Below, piece by piece: positions 33,530-44,690 of a stretch of DNA of 64,000 nt (its first letter is position 1; each line of letters opens with the position of its first letter). The stretch is from Dastarcus helophoroides (taxonomy: Eukaryota; Arthropoda; Insecta; Coleoptera; Bothrideridae), in assembly GCA_028583605.1 (NCBI GenBank), contig CM053326.1:11912587-11976586 (forward strand), read 5' to 3'. Made by a program: the position numbers and the translations under genes. The notes under the pieces were generated by a model. It saw only the letters and a list, made by a program, of their open reading frames with translations. It was not told the DNA's origin and did not search any database.

Positions 33530-34095
33530 TATACCGGGTGCACATTTTTCGACCATCACTAGTGGAATCTCGCTTACATGAAGAGTGACGAAATTGGTTA
33601 AATTACTCCAAAGTTGCTAAATATGCAAAAAAGAAATCTGAGACTTAGTGAATACTTTGTGAGTTAATAAAAAAATTGAAATTTGTGCATTTCTCTCGAA
33701 AACTAAATCCGAATTCTCGTCCAAAGCTTCAATTAGAGGTGTGTTCAGAAGATCAAGCTATTCCTTCATAAGTGTAAATGGACTAGATTTTAAACATTTG
33801 TGAATTTATATGGCTTTCAAGAAATTAAGCTTTTTGGTATTATTGCAAATGCGTAATACTTCCACTTTGTTCGCGCATCTAAGTTTATGTTGTGTTTCTA
33901 ATAGATGCTTTGCAAAATTTGATCTTTCTGGATGTTTATTTCTGAAGGCAGCAAGATGTTCGCCAAACGTGAAAAAATTACCTGATGTTAGACCTATGTA
34001 GACAGCATTACACTTAGAGCAATTCAATTTATAAATACCAGATTTAACAAGTCGTAAGGTTTTTTCTTTTGCGTAAAAAATGATGTTTTTTATGA
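33530..34095 (-). mobile_element. Penelope-like element, C-terminal GIY-YIG fragment and 3' region
   Basis: On the minus strand a frame open from about 34095 reads YAKEKTLRLV, KSGIYKLNCSKCNAVYIG, then a GEHLAAFRNKHPERSNFAKH block and AKHLLETQH, ending at 33806. This is the GIY-YIG endonuclease domain that closes Penelope-like retroelement proteins: the SGIYKL and YIG words are the GIY and YIG motifs, and the EH and N..AKH residues follow. The RT part is absent. The non-coding stretch to 33530 is probably its 3' region. It is bordered by LINE-B on one side and a LINE-A scrap on the other. Confidence 0.8.
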
Positions 34096-34099
34096 AGTT

Positions 34100-34165
34100 A
34101 AAGATAGATGGCGATGAACCGTCTTATTAAATAAAGAAAGATTGTAATTTTTGATGATAAAATTA
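34100..34165 (-). mobile_element. LINE-A scrap
   Basis: The GATAGATGGCGATGAACCG word and the following GATTGTAATTTTTG match 39752-39803 and 3013-3062. A fragment of about 60 bases from the LINE-A C-terminal coding end, abutting the Penelope-like fragment. Confidence 0.55.
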
Positions 34166-34931
34166 ATAATAAAAAAAAATTAAAAATCTTAGCGTAAGAT
34201 ATACTCTGGAGGGTGAAATATATTCTATTTTTTTTTATCGGCAGAAACTGCTTTGTGGACGCATTTGTTTATTTTTTATTTGTAATTGACATATTTTATG
34301 TTTTATTTAAACACTAACATACCTTAACCCCTCATGTAATTAAATATTGTCTTAAAAAAAAACGCATTTATTTTTATTTTTTCTGCAATGCAGGATAAAA
34401 ATGATAAAAATCATCATATTCTGCAACCATTCTGAAGTTACTTGTTAATTGTCTAGAATAAAATTACGCCCCAAATATGCATTAAATTCGAAGAAGAAGA
34501 AGTACTGCATTATAAAAATTTGTCCATTGCATCCTTGATATTTAACATACTTTTCGAATACGACAAGTTATTTTCTTCCTTGAGGTGCTCGAGTTTAAAG
34601 TCAAAAGTTCGAAAAAAAAAAGAACCCGACTTTTTAATTTTACAGACGACATTAGAAAAAGGTAAGCACTACTATAAAAAATAAAAATTTTAGGCTTTTT
34701 TTAAAATTTGTTATAGCTTTTTGACAACTGGAATTTTCATATAATTTATTTGTTGAGTGTTCTTTTTCAGTTTGGATCCTTATGGACCTGACGTGAACTA
34801 CACCACATTCACGTTGAAAATAATTTTTGATGCACAATATTTAAAATTCTTAAAACAACATCTCACAACATCCAACAAAAAAATAAGTTAGTACCTTTTA
34901 TGCAGAAACTCAAAGCCAAAGGCTTACAGTA
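34166..34931. other. Intergenic, nothing recognised
   Basis: AT-rich. The 61-residue minus-strand ORF 34652-34837 has no recognisable domain. Confidence 0.4.
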
Positions 34932-36145
34932 GGGGAAAGGGGGGCAGAATCAACCATTTTTTATTCAATATGACATTTTTGAAGTTGTATTAGAAAAATC
35001 TGGTAACTATGTGCTGGGTAGCATTCTATAAACCTTTATTTACAAGACTGACTAACTTTCAGCGATTTAAAACTAATTTTACTATCAGCAATCAGTGTTT
35101 AGAAAAAAAACCTTGGAAATGGTTCAAATTGGCCCACTAGCGGGCTACATTCAACCAAATGATAAGGTAATTTCAACCATGAGATATAAATATATATATA
35201 TTTTTATACAGTCAAACGAAAATGATATTTCTACTTAAATAAGTTCATTATGTATTTTGGAAGTGAAATAAAAAATTGGCGAAACATATTTGAAGTAAGA
35301 TTCAAAACAATAGTCAAAGACAATAACGTTGCTGTTAGTAAACATTAAATATGTGCGGTTAACCTTAAACAAAAAGTACATTTTCTGTACAATTTGGACT
35401 TGAGAACTTTAAAACTACGTTACCTTAATCAGCTGGTGACATATTAGTGACCAACGGATATATGTAACTTGGTGTTTTTTGGCATAAAAATTTAATTTGA
35501 CATTTGAATTAATTTTGTTTAATTCTTTTCCTACACAGCATTTTATATGTTATTATCGGAAATGTCGCCAGTTGGAAATCACATTTAAACATCTTTAATC
35601 TAATTTTTAAACGTACACTCAACAAACTTCCAAATCGATTTTTTTCCCATAATTTGTAATTATCGTAAATAATACAATACTCCGGTAAAATAAAAAGTTA
35701 CATCATGGTATAGAAACCACGCTAAAATTATCAGAACACACTGAGCTAGTGGTTAAAATTGTCCCATCAAACGCTGGTCGAATCTGCCCCATGTTAAATT
35801 TTTGAAAAAATATATTTTTTTCCATTGTCTATAATTTTACGCTTGGGGTACTATAAATATTATCAATCTATCATTTAACATATATTGAATGCAGCCCGCT
35901 ACAGACCAAATTTAGAAAATTCGTGTGAAAAAATTGAAAATCCCAAAATTTATTAAAATCTGATTTTTGCTCAATTTAGTTTAAACACTAAAGAATGAAC
36001 AAGTGGAGTAATGTAACCTCCCTGGTAAGTGTTCTGACGTATGAAAAGCTACATAAGAGCCTTACTAAGCTAAATTTAAATCAAGGTGTCCTTTAAAAGG
36101 GCTTGGTTGAATGGGCCCCAAGGTTGAATCTGTCCCCCTTTCCAC
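34932..36145. mobile_element. Non-autonomous pogo/Tigger-like element
   Basis: The ends are GGGGAAAGGGGGGCAGAATC at 34932 and, read inverse from 36145, GTGGAAAGGGGGACAGATTC. Each is bordered by TA (34930-34931, 36146-36147). Related words recur inside: TTCAACCA at 35150 and 35173, CGAATCTGCCCC at 35779, GGTTGAATGGGCCCC near 36105. The 1214-base element has no ORF of note. TA duplication, a G-rich terminus and subterminal repeats fit a deletion derivative of a pogo-group transposon. No autonomous partner is in the window. Confidence 0.7.
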
Positions 36146-36367
36146 TATATGTAGATGAGCAAAAATTAAACACAGATAAAAAAAGTAAAAAAAATAACAA
36201 TAAAAAAGTCTAACTTGTTAAAATAGAAATATAAAAATGAAAAGATGATCGACGTCGACGTTATGTTCTCATTAGAAATCGTCAGAAATGCATAATTTAA
36301 AACAAGGATAACAGACAAACGTGAAGACATGATAAAAAAGGTAGCATTACTGGAAGTATTCAAAATA

Positions 36368-36475
36368 TTTCATTTATTCAAGAATAGACAACTGATCCGA
36401 AGCAAATTTTACTTTATTTTTTTTTCAGTAGTAAAATTTGCTTCGTATCAGATATCTATTCACGACTAAATGAAA
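36368..36475. repeat. Foldback upstream of the glucosylceramidase
   Basis: TTTCATTTATTCAAGAATAG at 36368 and the inverse sequence ending CTAAATGAAA at 36475 form arms of about 45 bases around a 19-base loop. The arms also share the GAAGCAAATTTTAC word. A small MITE-like hairpin about 560 bases upstream of the gene start. Confidence 0.75.
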
Positions 36476-36978
36476 TGTGTGAAAACTTCAATTTTTTTTC
36501 CTAACCATTTCTTCTTCCTTTATTTGCGATGCTTGTTCCATGTTATTCATTGCTCCATTACTGTAATAGGATTATTCATTAATTATTTTACAGTTACCAT
36601 TTTTGTTATTTCTCTTAAATATACCCACGACAAATAAAACACGTAATTATTCTCATTAATTAGGAGATAAAATTGACATCGTGTTTTTAAATTTGTTCCC
36701 AATTATATATATCATAAATATTATGTAGCGATTATTCATAATGTAATGCATATAATCTTAAGTAATTCTTCCTTAAATATTTTAATTTTTTTAACTTGAA
36801 ATGAAGATAAATTTTGACCTATAATTACTTTAATGATGAAAGAGTCAAATAAAATTTGTATGCAGATTTGTAAAATCTAACAAACAGGTTGATTAGTCGA
36901 TGAGAATTAATTTGTTGTAATTGTCAAGCACGTAGTTTAAAAACAAACATTTTATCTTATCTAAATGCCAAATATGAA

Positions 36979-36985
36979 TATAAAC
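36979..36985 (+). promoter_or_regulatory. TATA-like box upstream of the glucosylceramidase
   Basis: TATAAAC lies 50 bases before the ATG at 37035. In AT-rich DNA such a word is common by chance, so only its position next to an intact ORF supports it. Confidence 0.3.
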
Positions 36986-37034
36986 TTCACAAGCGGATAC
37001 GAGCAAAATGCATTCTAGCTAGTAATACATAAGT

Positions 37035-38582
37035 ATGACTGCCATATGTTTGTCGTTGCTCTTGCTGTTGCACATACAGCTAATAACAAGTGAACTGTGT
37101 GCCATCAAAAATTATGGACAAGACAAAAATGTATGTGTTTGCAACAGTACATACTGTGACACAGTACCACCAATAGCAGTAAAATCTGGAACATACCAAA
37201 TTTACTCCACAAGTCAACAAAATCCAGGAATTATAAGCGAGGTAAATACTCTAAGAAGAAAGCTTGCTATTCCATCAAATTACATCAGAGTTGATCGGTC
37301 AAAGCGCTATCAATCCATAATAGGATTTGGTGGTGCATTTACGGATGCTGCTGGTATAAATATAAAATCGTTACCAGATGAAGTTCAAGAAAAGATAATT
37401 CAGTCTTATTGGTCTAAGACAGGCATTGAATACAGTGTTGGGCGCGTACCAGTTGGTGGAACCGATTTTTCTACGCGAGGTTACTCTTATGATGACGATT
37501 ATGAAGCCGATGTTCACTTAGAACATTTCGCTTTGCAAAATGATGATTATGAATATAAGATTCCTTTTATTCAAAAAGCAATTGGCGCTAAGCGAGGAAA
37601 CCAGTTTAAATTATTTGCTTCTGCCTGGTCTGCCCCTCTTTGGATGAAAACAAATAGAACATGGAGTGGACGATCTTTTTTAAAGGACGAATACTATCAA
37701 ACTTGGGCAAACTACTACGTAAAGTTTTTTGAAGCATACAAGGAAAATCAGATTGATTTTTGGGGAATGACTACTCAAAACGAACCATTTGATGGATTTA
37801 TATCTTCCGAACTCTCGAGAATAAACGCACTGGGGTTCGGCATATTTGCAATGAATAAATGGCTTCAAGAGAATTTAGGACCTACTATTCGAAATTCTTC
37901 ATTTAGCAACTTGAAAATAATAGTGCACGACGATAATAGACTAACATTACCACTGTTACCTCTGATGCTTAATGATGACAAAACTCTATCATACATTGAT
38001 GGAATTGGACTTCACTGGTATCTAGATAAGTTGATTCCACCGTCCTGGATTGATTTTGTGAAAACTGACAGAAAAGATTTGTTTCTGTTGTCTACTGAAG
38101 CATGCTCGGGATTCCTCCATAAATATGGGGATCTTTCTGTTGATTTGGGAAACTGGACAAGAGCTCAAAATTACATAAATGATATATTTGAGAATCTGGA
38201 GCATGGCGTTGGTGGTTGGGTAGATTGGAACATAGTGCTGAATGAAGAAGGTGGGCCAACATATATAGATAATAAAGTTGATTCTCCAATCATAGCCAAC
38301 GCAACAGCTGGAGAATTCTATAAACAGCCAATGTTTTATGCATTAGGACATTTTTCAAAATTTGTTATACCTGACTCAATCAGGATAAGCACGCAATTAA
38401 GCGAAAATGCCCAATTAAAAGGGTTGAAGTCCTTGGCCTTTTTGAGACCTGACAATTTAATTGTGGTTATTATTCATAATACCAATAACAACGAAAGGCA
38501 GCTTGATCTAGAGGTTATAAATAAAACTGTGGTAACACTTACAGTGGAAGCAAATTCAATTAATACAGTTATTTTTAAATAA
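37035..38582 (+). CDS. Lysosomal-type glucosylceramidase (GH30), intact single exon
   Basis: Hydrolyses glucosylceramide to glucose and ceramide in lysosomes or as a secreted enzyme. The 515-residue protein starts with a hydrophobic signal peptide (about 1-20). A Cys-rich segment follows (CAIKNYG at 22, CVCNSTYC at 34-41), as in animal GBA. GFGGAFTDAAG (97-107) opens the GH30 barrel. The acid/base Glu is E250 in TTQNEP and the nucleophile is E355 in LSTEACSG. A beta-domain closes the C-terminus. Sequons are at N37, N207, N287, N373, N422 and N496. Length matches animal GBA (about 500-540) and no intron or stop interrupts it. The ATG is chosen because the signal peptide follows at once. It is the only intact host-like gene here. 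Being intronless, it could be a retrocopy or a member of an insect GBA family with lost introns. Confidence 0.93.
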   Translation: MTAICLSLLLLLHIQLITSELCAIKNYGQDKNVCVCNSTYCDTVPPIAVKSGTYQIYSTSQQNPGIISEVNTLRRKLAIPSNYIRVDRSKRYQSIIGFGGAFTDAAGINIKSLPDEVQEKIIQSYWSKTGIEYSVGRVPVGGTDFSTRGYSYDDDYEADVHLEHFALQNDDYEYKIPFIQKAIGAKRGNQFKLFASAWSAPLWMKTNRTWSGRSFLKDEYYQTWANYYVKFFEAYKENQIDFWGMTTQNEPFDGFISSELSRINALGFGIFAMNKWLQENLGPTIRNSSFSNLKIIVHDDNRLTLPLLPLMLNDDKTLSYIDGIGLHWYLDKLIPPSWIDFVKTDRKDLFLLSTEACSGFLHKYGDLSVDLGNWTRAQNYINDIFENLEHGVGGWVDWNIVLNEEGGPTYIDNKVDSPIIANATAGEFYKQPMFYALGHFSKFVIPDSIRISTQLSENAQLKGLKSLAFLRPDNLIVVIIHNTNNNERQLDLEVINKTVVTLTVEANSINTVIFK

Positions 38583-38583
38583 A
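38578..38583 (+). terminator. Poly(A) signal overlapping the stop codon
   Basis: AATAAA at 38578-38583 overlaps the TAA stop (38580-38582). It would give a very short 3' UTR. Whether it is used cannot be judged from sequence. Confidence 0.4.
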
Positions 38584-39682
38584 TTCAATGCAATTAAGAA
38601 ATAATGTGTATTTTATTCCGTGATAATTTTGTATAAACAATTGAAGGCTGCATATTTTGCTCTTTAGATAAGCAAAAATTACCTTGTGGATTATTTTATT
38701 GTCCCTTTTGAAATGTTTCAAAATTAGCATCTAAAGTGGATGACATTTTCAGTTACTGATAATTACAGTCAACTTCGGTTATAAAGGAACACCATGGGGA
38801 TCGTTAAATAGTTTGTTGTAACCAAATCTAGTAGTCTTCTATTAAAATAATTTTTAATAGACTTTTTAAATTAAAATTTTTACAAAATCAAATGTTTTAC
38901 ATTTACATTTTCCTTTTTCTAGTTTTTTTTTTCAAATTTTAGTTTGTATGTAAAAGCACACACAAAATTAAATAGTTTTGTTCTTAAAATTATTACAATT
39001 TACAAACCTACACATATAGTAATAGTCCTCAAATTAGGGCTTCGAATCGGAATTAAACCTAAAACCGAAACTGAAAAAAAATCTGTTGGAATAGAAAACA
39101 ATGTAGCGGTTTACTCGTATTTCGGTTCAGCATAGATTTAAAAACAGACCTTAACAACATATTATTCTTCAAATTTTTTTTCTAAATATCACCATTGTGA
39201 TTCTAAAGTAAATAGTAGGACGATTTAGAAGGGCCTGTCTAGTTTTCGCAAAAAAATACAAGGGGATATTCGCATTAATCACAAAAAAACCCTTACGCTT
39301 GAGGTCTTATATCCAAAAAGAAAAAAAATATAGATAACACATACTAAGAAAATAAATTAAAAAGTTATTTATTCTTGCTATTATTTATTTAGACTTTTAT
39401 AAAATTAATTTCGAATATTTTCATAAATTTTAATTTTTTTTCTCAAAGTTCCACCTTTACATTTTTAACATTTTTTCCACTACTTTAATTGCCATAAACT
39501 CAAAATTTCAAATTTCGCCTTTGAACACAAAAATTGACTCTGCCTACTAATCAGAGCTGGGCAATTACTTTTAAAAAGGAATCATTACATTGCCCATTAC
39601 TTTTTCAGAAAAAGGAAGGAAATTACTTCGACTTACATTACCATTGGTTAAAATGTAATTCAATTACCCATTATTTTTTTTT
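38583..39682. other. Intergenic after the glucosylceramidase
   Basis: No gene supported. ACAGTCAACTTCGGTTATAA at 38766 looks like a Tigger-type transposon terminus, but no inverse partner was found nearby. CAGAGCTGGGCAATTAC near 39551 looks like a hAT-type terminus. Repeated AATTAC words continue on the far side of LINE-A (41860-41890), so LINE-A seems to have inserted into that older element. Confidence 0.4.
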
Positions 39683-39773
39683 AATTAATCCACTCGCAAA
39701 GGGTAACCCAATTGCGCTTTCAAAGCACTGTGAGTAGGATGCGGAAACAAGGATAGATGGCGATAAATCGTTC

Positions 39774-40316
39774 TTAAACAAGGATAGGTTGTAATTTTTG
39801 GGGAAAATTCCTTTTGGTAACAAGTTTCATAACTTGAAAGTTTTTATAGAAAAAAGAGTCTCCATAGACAGAAGTCCTTACTGTGTCAAGCTGGACCGTA
39901 CAGGAAGTTGCTGTCTCCGACTGTCTAGTATGCCTCAAGAATCTTGCCCTTGGGGGGATTAATCCTATTGGTTTCTGCGAGCATCTTTCATGATAGTACT
40001 TGTAGAAAAAAGACAGTTCACCAACCATACGCCTGTGCTCTAGTGTTTTGAGAGAAGCGGTCAGACCCTCGTCATCAATTAGGCGAATCGCTCTTCTTTG
40101 AATTGAATCCAAGAGAGCTAAAGTGTGTTTTGGGGCTGAACTCCAAACATTAGAACAGTATTCTAGTATTGGCCTAACTTGAGTTTTGTATAGTGTTAAT
40201 AGCTGATGAGATGTGAAGTACTTTTTAGCTCTAAAAAGAAAGCCTAGCTTCTGAGAGGCGGATTTGGCAATGGCGCGTACATGATCTTCCCAAGAGAATT
40301 TAGTGCTCGTATTCAA
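39774..40316 (-). pseudogene. LINE-A post-RT C-terminal ORF
   Basis: 180-codon frame: FSWEDHVRAIAKSASQKLGF (thumb region), YKTQVRPILEYCSNVWSS, LLDSIQRRAIRLIDDE, SFFYKYYHERC and TVQLDTVRTSVYGDSFFY, all typical of the C-terminal part of APE-type LINE ORF2 proteins. The last residues drift out of the consensus frame after SFFYKNF, where relatives continue to a WNSLP block. It is in another frame from the RT piece, separated by about 170 bases that include stops. Confidence 0.85.
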
Positions 40317-40481
40317 TCCTAGGATTGATAGATTAGATATTATCGGATCTTATCGTCTATTAGTATGTTTGTTGCATTATCCCCTAATGTTTTCTTAGAG
40401 AAAACCACGGCCTGAGTTTTTGAAACGTTGAAGTCGACAAAATTGTTGTTACCTCAATTTAGAATAACTTTGAGATTCCGA

Positions 40482-41363
40482 TTAATCGTCTATCATTGCT
40501 GTTTCCTTAGTCGATCTGAAGCAGCGATAGATAATGGTTTGCCGGAAAAAAGAAGACACAAGGTTACTATCATCTGCTTTGGAAGTTGAAGCCAAGAGAT
40601 CACTTATGTGTAATAGAAATGAAGTAGAAGACAGAACAGACCTCTGAGGCACCCTTGCGTTAATCGCAAATGTCTCGGATGAGATGCCATCGACGATGAC
40701 CTGAAGATATCTGTCAGCGAGAAAATTGGATATCAAATGACAGAGTCCAGGAGGAAGATCATAAGATGTTAATTTGGCGAGAAGAAATCGGTGCCAGACT
40801 TTGTCGAAAGCCTTTGAGAGATCCAATGCCACAATCATAGCCTCACCATGTTTTTCCATAGCTGAGTTACAGATATGAGTAGCATATGCCAGTAGATCGC
40901 CAGTGGAACGTTGTTGTCTAAAACCGTATTGCCCGTCGGAGATGATTCTATTTTTCTCCAGATATTTGAGAATCTCGATGTTGGTAACCTTTTCCATCAC
41001 TTTAGTTATAACGGGTAACAAAGATATAGGGCGATAGTTGTTAGCCAGATTCTTTTTTCCCTTTTTAGTGATAGGCTGCACTCTAGCTGATTTCCAGATG
41101 TTGGGGAATACACCTTTGTTGTAAGAGAGTGTGAACAATTTGCTTACGACAGAAGACAACTCTGGGGCGTACTTCTTAAGAACAATAGGGGGAATACCAT
41201 CAAGGCCAGAAGCTTTCGAGGTGTTGAGTCCAACGAGAATCTTCCTAATTGTGCGTTGTCTGAAAACAACTTGAAGTATCGAAGTGTCAACCTTAGGAAG
41301 AATAGGAGGTTCTGCGTTTCGAGAATTAAGATTGAAATTTTCAGCAAACATTAAGGCTAACAC
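40482..41363 (-). pseudogene. LINE-A reverse transcriptase domain
   Basis: 293-codon frame. RT motifs in order: SGLDGIPPIVLKKYAPEL (fingers), NNYRPISLLPVITKVMEK, YGFRQQRSTGDLLAY, VALDLSKAFDKVWH (palm motif A, Asp intact), and VPQRSVLSS (the VPQGSVLGP motif with Gly to Arg). The catalytic YADD motif is reduced to KADDSNLVS: the Asp pair remains but the Tyr and residues before it are deleted. The frame ends soon after. The reverse transcriptase would copy element RNA at the nicked target. This copy is unlikely to be active. Confidence 0.88.
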
Positions 41364-41700
41364 GTCAGCCTTTTCCTTGGAGGTAGTAGCAACATTGCTT
41401 TTTTTATCGAGTAAATATGGAAAATTTGAAGATGGAAAATTCTTTCCAATCGACTTTGCAAATCCCCAAAAGGATCTGGAACCGTTCGGATAGTTGATAA
41501 GCTTCTGGCGCTTTTTACGATCGAAATCACCTTTTGCCTCGTCAATAACCTGTTTACAAGAATTTTGTGCACCTACAAATTTGGTCTGACTCTCGACTGA
41601 GAGATTATTTCGCCAACGATGATATGCGCAATTTTTACAGGAGACAGTCCGAGCACATTTTTTACTGAACCAAGATTTACTGGAGGTAGACTTCTTTTGG
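41364..41700 (-). pseudogene. LINE-A endonuclease-RT linker
   Basis: The region around 41357-41572, read in the consensus frame, gives CKQVIDEAKGDFDRKKRQK, RSFWGFAKSIGKNFPSS and KSNVATTSKEKADVLA. The conserved Trp/Cys-rich segment SWFSKKCARTVSCKNC lies just upstream. This is the standard linker between endonuclease and RT. The matching stretch is present at 6870-7190 in the plus-strand copy. Confidence 0.7.
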
Positions 41701-41989
41701 GAGTGGGGAATTGAGCTTTTATACCAATCAGGATAGTTTCCGTGATGGATTCGGTGACTAAGGAAGGGTTGTCTGAGTTAAAGCAGACTTCCTGCCATGG
41801 GAAAGATGCAAAGAAGTCTCTTAATTCTTCCCAGTTTGCTCTACTTAGAAAAAGGAGTTAATTACAAAGCAATTACGTTTTCAATTACTTTTAAATTTTA
41901 CAATATACACGATAACATACAATGTACAAAATTCATTTTTAGTGCCATAAATATTATGATTTATATTACAGGAAAAAGAGACTAAATAA

Positions 41990-43830
41990 TAGCCTAAAAA
42001 AAAGAATTTGTAATGTTAGTTTTAACGAAATTTCGACTTGTTTTTCAAAATTTAGATTCTCTAATTTCGACGTTTTTGAAAATTCTGAGTTCAAAATTTC
42101 GGCATTTTGGAGAATTTTCATCCTTTTTTTTTAATTTCATCCTTTTTTTAATTTATTTCAAAATGTCGATTACTTTTAAATATTTCGACTTTTTTTGAAA
42201 ATTATACTTTTTTGAAAATACTGACTGCTATTAAAAATTCTGACTTATATTTCAAAATATTGACCTTTTGAAAATTCCTACAATTTTTGGAGAAATCGAT
42301 TTTTCTTGTACCTACAATTGCACCTTTTTTAATTTAATTTATTTTGAAGATTTCAACTTTTTTTGAAATTTTTGATATTTTAAAATATCCACTTTTATCG
42401 TATTTCGACTTTTTTCGGAATTTTCATTTATGTTTAAAAACTTGCACCGCCCAAATTTTGACTTTTTCTTAAATTTTAATGTAATTTAGAAAATTTCGAC
42501 CTTTTTTCGCTTTTTTCGAAAGTTCAACTTTTTTGAAAACTTCTCGACCCTTTTTCAAAATGTAGATTAATATTTGAATATATTGATTTTATCTCGAATA
42601 TTTAAATTTTGGAAAAATTTCCACTTTTAAAATTTTAACTTATTTTAAAAAATTTCACTTTTTGTTTAATTTCCGTTCTTTTCAAAAATTTATAGCTTTT
42701 TTAAAATTTTCCCAAGTTTGACTAAAAAAAAATTTTTCGCTTATTTCGAAAATTCAACTTTTTTAAAAACTTCGACTCTTTCAAAATGTAGATTAATATT
42801 TGAATATATTGACTTTATCTCGAATATTTAAATTTTTCGAGAAATTTCTACTCTTTTAAAATTTTGACTTATTTTACTTTTTGGTTAATTTCCGTTCTTA
42901 TTGAACATTTGTAGTTTTTTAAAATTTTCCTAAGTTTGACTTAAAAAAATTACATAGTTTTAAAAATTTAAACATTTTGAAGGATTTCGAGGTTTTTCTA
43001 AGATGATGTACTTTCTGAAAAAAATTTTTTCAAACGTCCACATATTTCCAAAATTTGACTTATTTTAAAAATTTCAATTCTTTCACAATGTCGCCTTTTT
43101 TCCAAAATTTCTACTTTTTCAAAACTTCAACTTTTTCTGGAAATTTAAACTTTTTGTTCATTTATACTAAATTTTGACACAAAATTTTGAACTTTGCTCA
43201 AAATTTCGACTCTTTTAAAATTATCTTTTCTTTTTGGTGATTATATCTATTACTTTGAAGTTTTATTGTTAAACTTAAATCCTACTCCAAAATTTGCATA
43301 TTTTTCTGAAAATTTTGATGATTTGTTCGAAATTAGGTCTATATCTGAAATTTCTACCTACCTTATTTTTACTTTATTTTAGAAATTTTGGCTTTTATGT
43401 AAATTTGACTCCTTTTTTAAAAATTCTATCTAAAATTTCGATTTTTCTTAATTTTTTTAGAATTTCCACGCTTTCTGAAAATTTCGACCTTTAGTCATCA
43501 AAATTTCGATTGTTTCTCGAAGTTTTGATTTCCGAAGAATTCTAAAGATTTTTAAAAATTTCGACTTTTTTTCAAAACTTTAAATTTTTTTAAATCTTGG
43601 AATTATTATGAATTTAAAATTTTAAAAAATTTGCTTTTCGTTAAAAAGAACCTTACGTTTTAAACTGCAAATTTAGAATTGGCATTTTAAAAAGAAACAT
43701 TCTCCAAGTTTAAGCTGAAAAGTTTCGAAAAAAATTCGGAATTTAGAAAAAATTTCGAGTTTAAAATTCTGATATGGAATTTGGAGGAAAAAAAACGCTT
43801 AAAAAGCTTGATTTTCAACACTAAATTCCG
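41990..43830. repeat. Degenerate T-rich array (TTTTTCGAAATTTT type)
   Basis: About 1.8 kb of irregular 15-25 base units on the plus strand with recurring words AAAATTTCGACTTTTT and CTTTTTTGAAAATT. No ORF here is credible: translations are Phe/Ile/Leu-rich. Part of it (42440-42700 versus 42690-42930) is a longer local duplication sharing CCGTTCTT and TTGAATATATTGA blocks. A partial LTR follows directly. Confidence 0.75.
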
Positions 43831-43849
43831 GAAAAAAGCGCCTCAACAT

Positions 43850-44215
43850 TTTTGGAATTCACAAAGTGGCGACAACTCACTGGGTCCTCATTAAGGCGTG
43901 GACCCCTGATATTTGCCTCCTTTGCCCCCTCTCAGGACAAGCCTGATATTGGTAGAAGTGTGTTGCTCTCATACTTTGCCATTTATAACGATAAGCCTTA
44001 TCTGCCGAATTTTTCTGGAACGCGGACCAGGACCTATATAAGGCGGTCACTTTTCCCTCAAAGTTAAGTGAGTTAGGTGGTTGTTAGAAGTCACTGAATA
44101 AGTTAGTTAATTAAACAGTATTAGTGAATTACAATTGTTGTGTTCCGGAATCAGTTGGAAATAAAGTGGGTACAATTTAATGCGTATTAATCATTCGAAC
44201 TGATAGCGCGCAACA
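43850..44215 (+). mobile_element. Solo LTR, divergent copy
   Basis: The right half from TATATAAGGCGGTC (44036) through GAAATAAAGTGGG to the end CGCGCAACA (44215) matches the LTRs at 47241-47575 and 51880-52225. The U3 half differs, so this is a related subfamily or a recombinant. A TATA box (44036) and AATAAA (about 44159) sit in the order expected of an LTR. No gag or pol is nearby. Confidence 0.6.
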
Positions 44216-44690
44216 ATATAGTAGGTCCGTAAAAAATTATAAAAAATAAACACACAGCTATATTACACCAGATATAATTTTATGGCAAAATTCGTGTTTT
44301 TTGACATTTCTCGATAATAGAACAAACCTCGTGGTATCTAATTTATGTCATTGCTAGCTATTACCGGCGGAATTAAAAGAATAATTGCCTCTTGTACGGT
44401 ATCAAGGCATCAATGAGGAAATGAGATATGCTATAACGCTGATAATAATTTATCTATACTTTCTGGATAAAATAATTGTTTTAAAGCATCTGGAATTATG
44501 TTGAAGAGTATTTCGTATTACAAGGAACCCGCTGGCGTAGCCATAACAGGCCCTTGTGCCCGCTTTAATAAAATGTATGATTTTTTTGCACGGATGCTGC
44601 TAGGAATATTCTTCAGAAGCAGCTGAGATCTGAAAGTACAAAAAAGAACATCCACATTGTATATTTAGACACCCTACACAATTTACGTAA
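44216..44690. other. Intergenic, nothing recognised
   Basis: A non-repetitive patch between two degenerate arrays. No ORF. Confidence 0.4.

Larger units (their letters stand above)
39683..41855 (-). mobile_element. LINE-A copy, best preserved in the window
   Basis: Reads leftward from the end of the endonuclease region (WEELRDFFASFPWQE near 41850), through the linker (SWFSKKCARTVSCKNCAYH near 41650, then CKQVIDEAKGDFDRKK), the RT (40482-41363) and the post-RT region (39774-40316). It ends at the common 3' terminus (AATCCACTCGCAAAGGG on plus, near 39688). The 5' end is truncated. Frames are broken but every domain after the endonuclease is recognisable. It serves as the reference for the five shorter LINE-A copies. 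Confidence 0.85.

Noticed and set aside
37680..38289. Minus-strand ORFs of 60-65 codons
   Set aside because: Antisense shadows inside the glucosylceramidase gene.
38766..38830. Tigger-type element starting ACAGTCAACTTCGG
   Set aside because: Only one end is visible and no partner was found within several kilobases.
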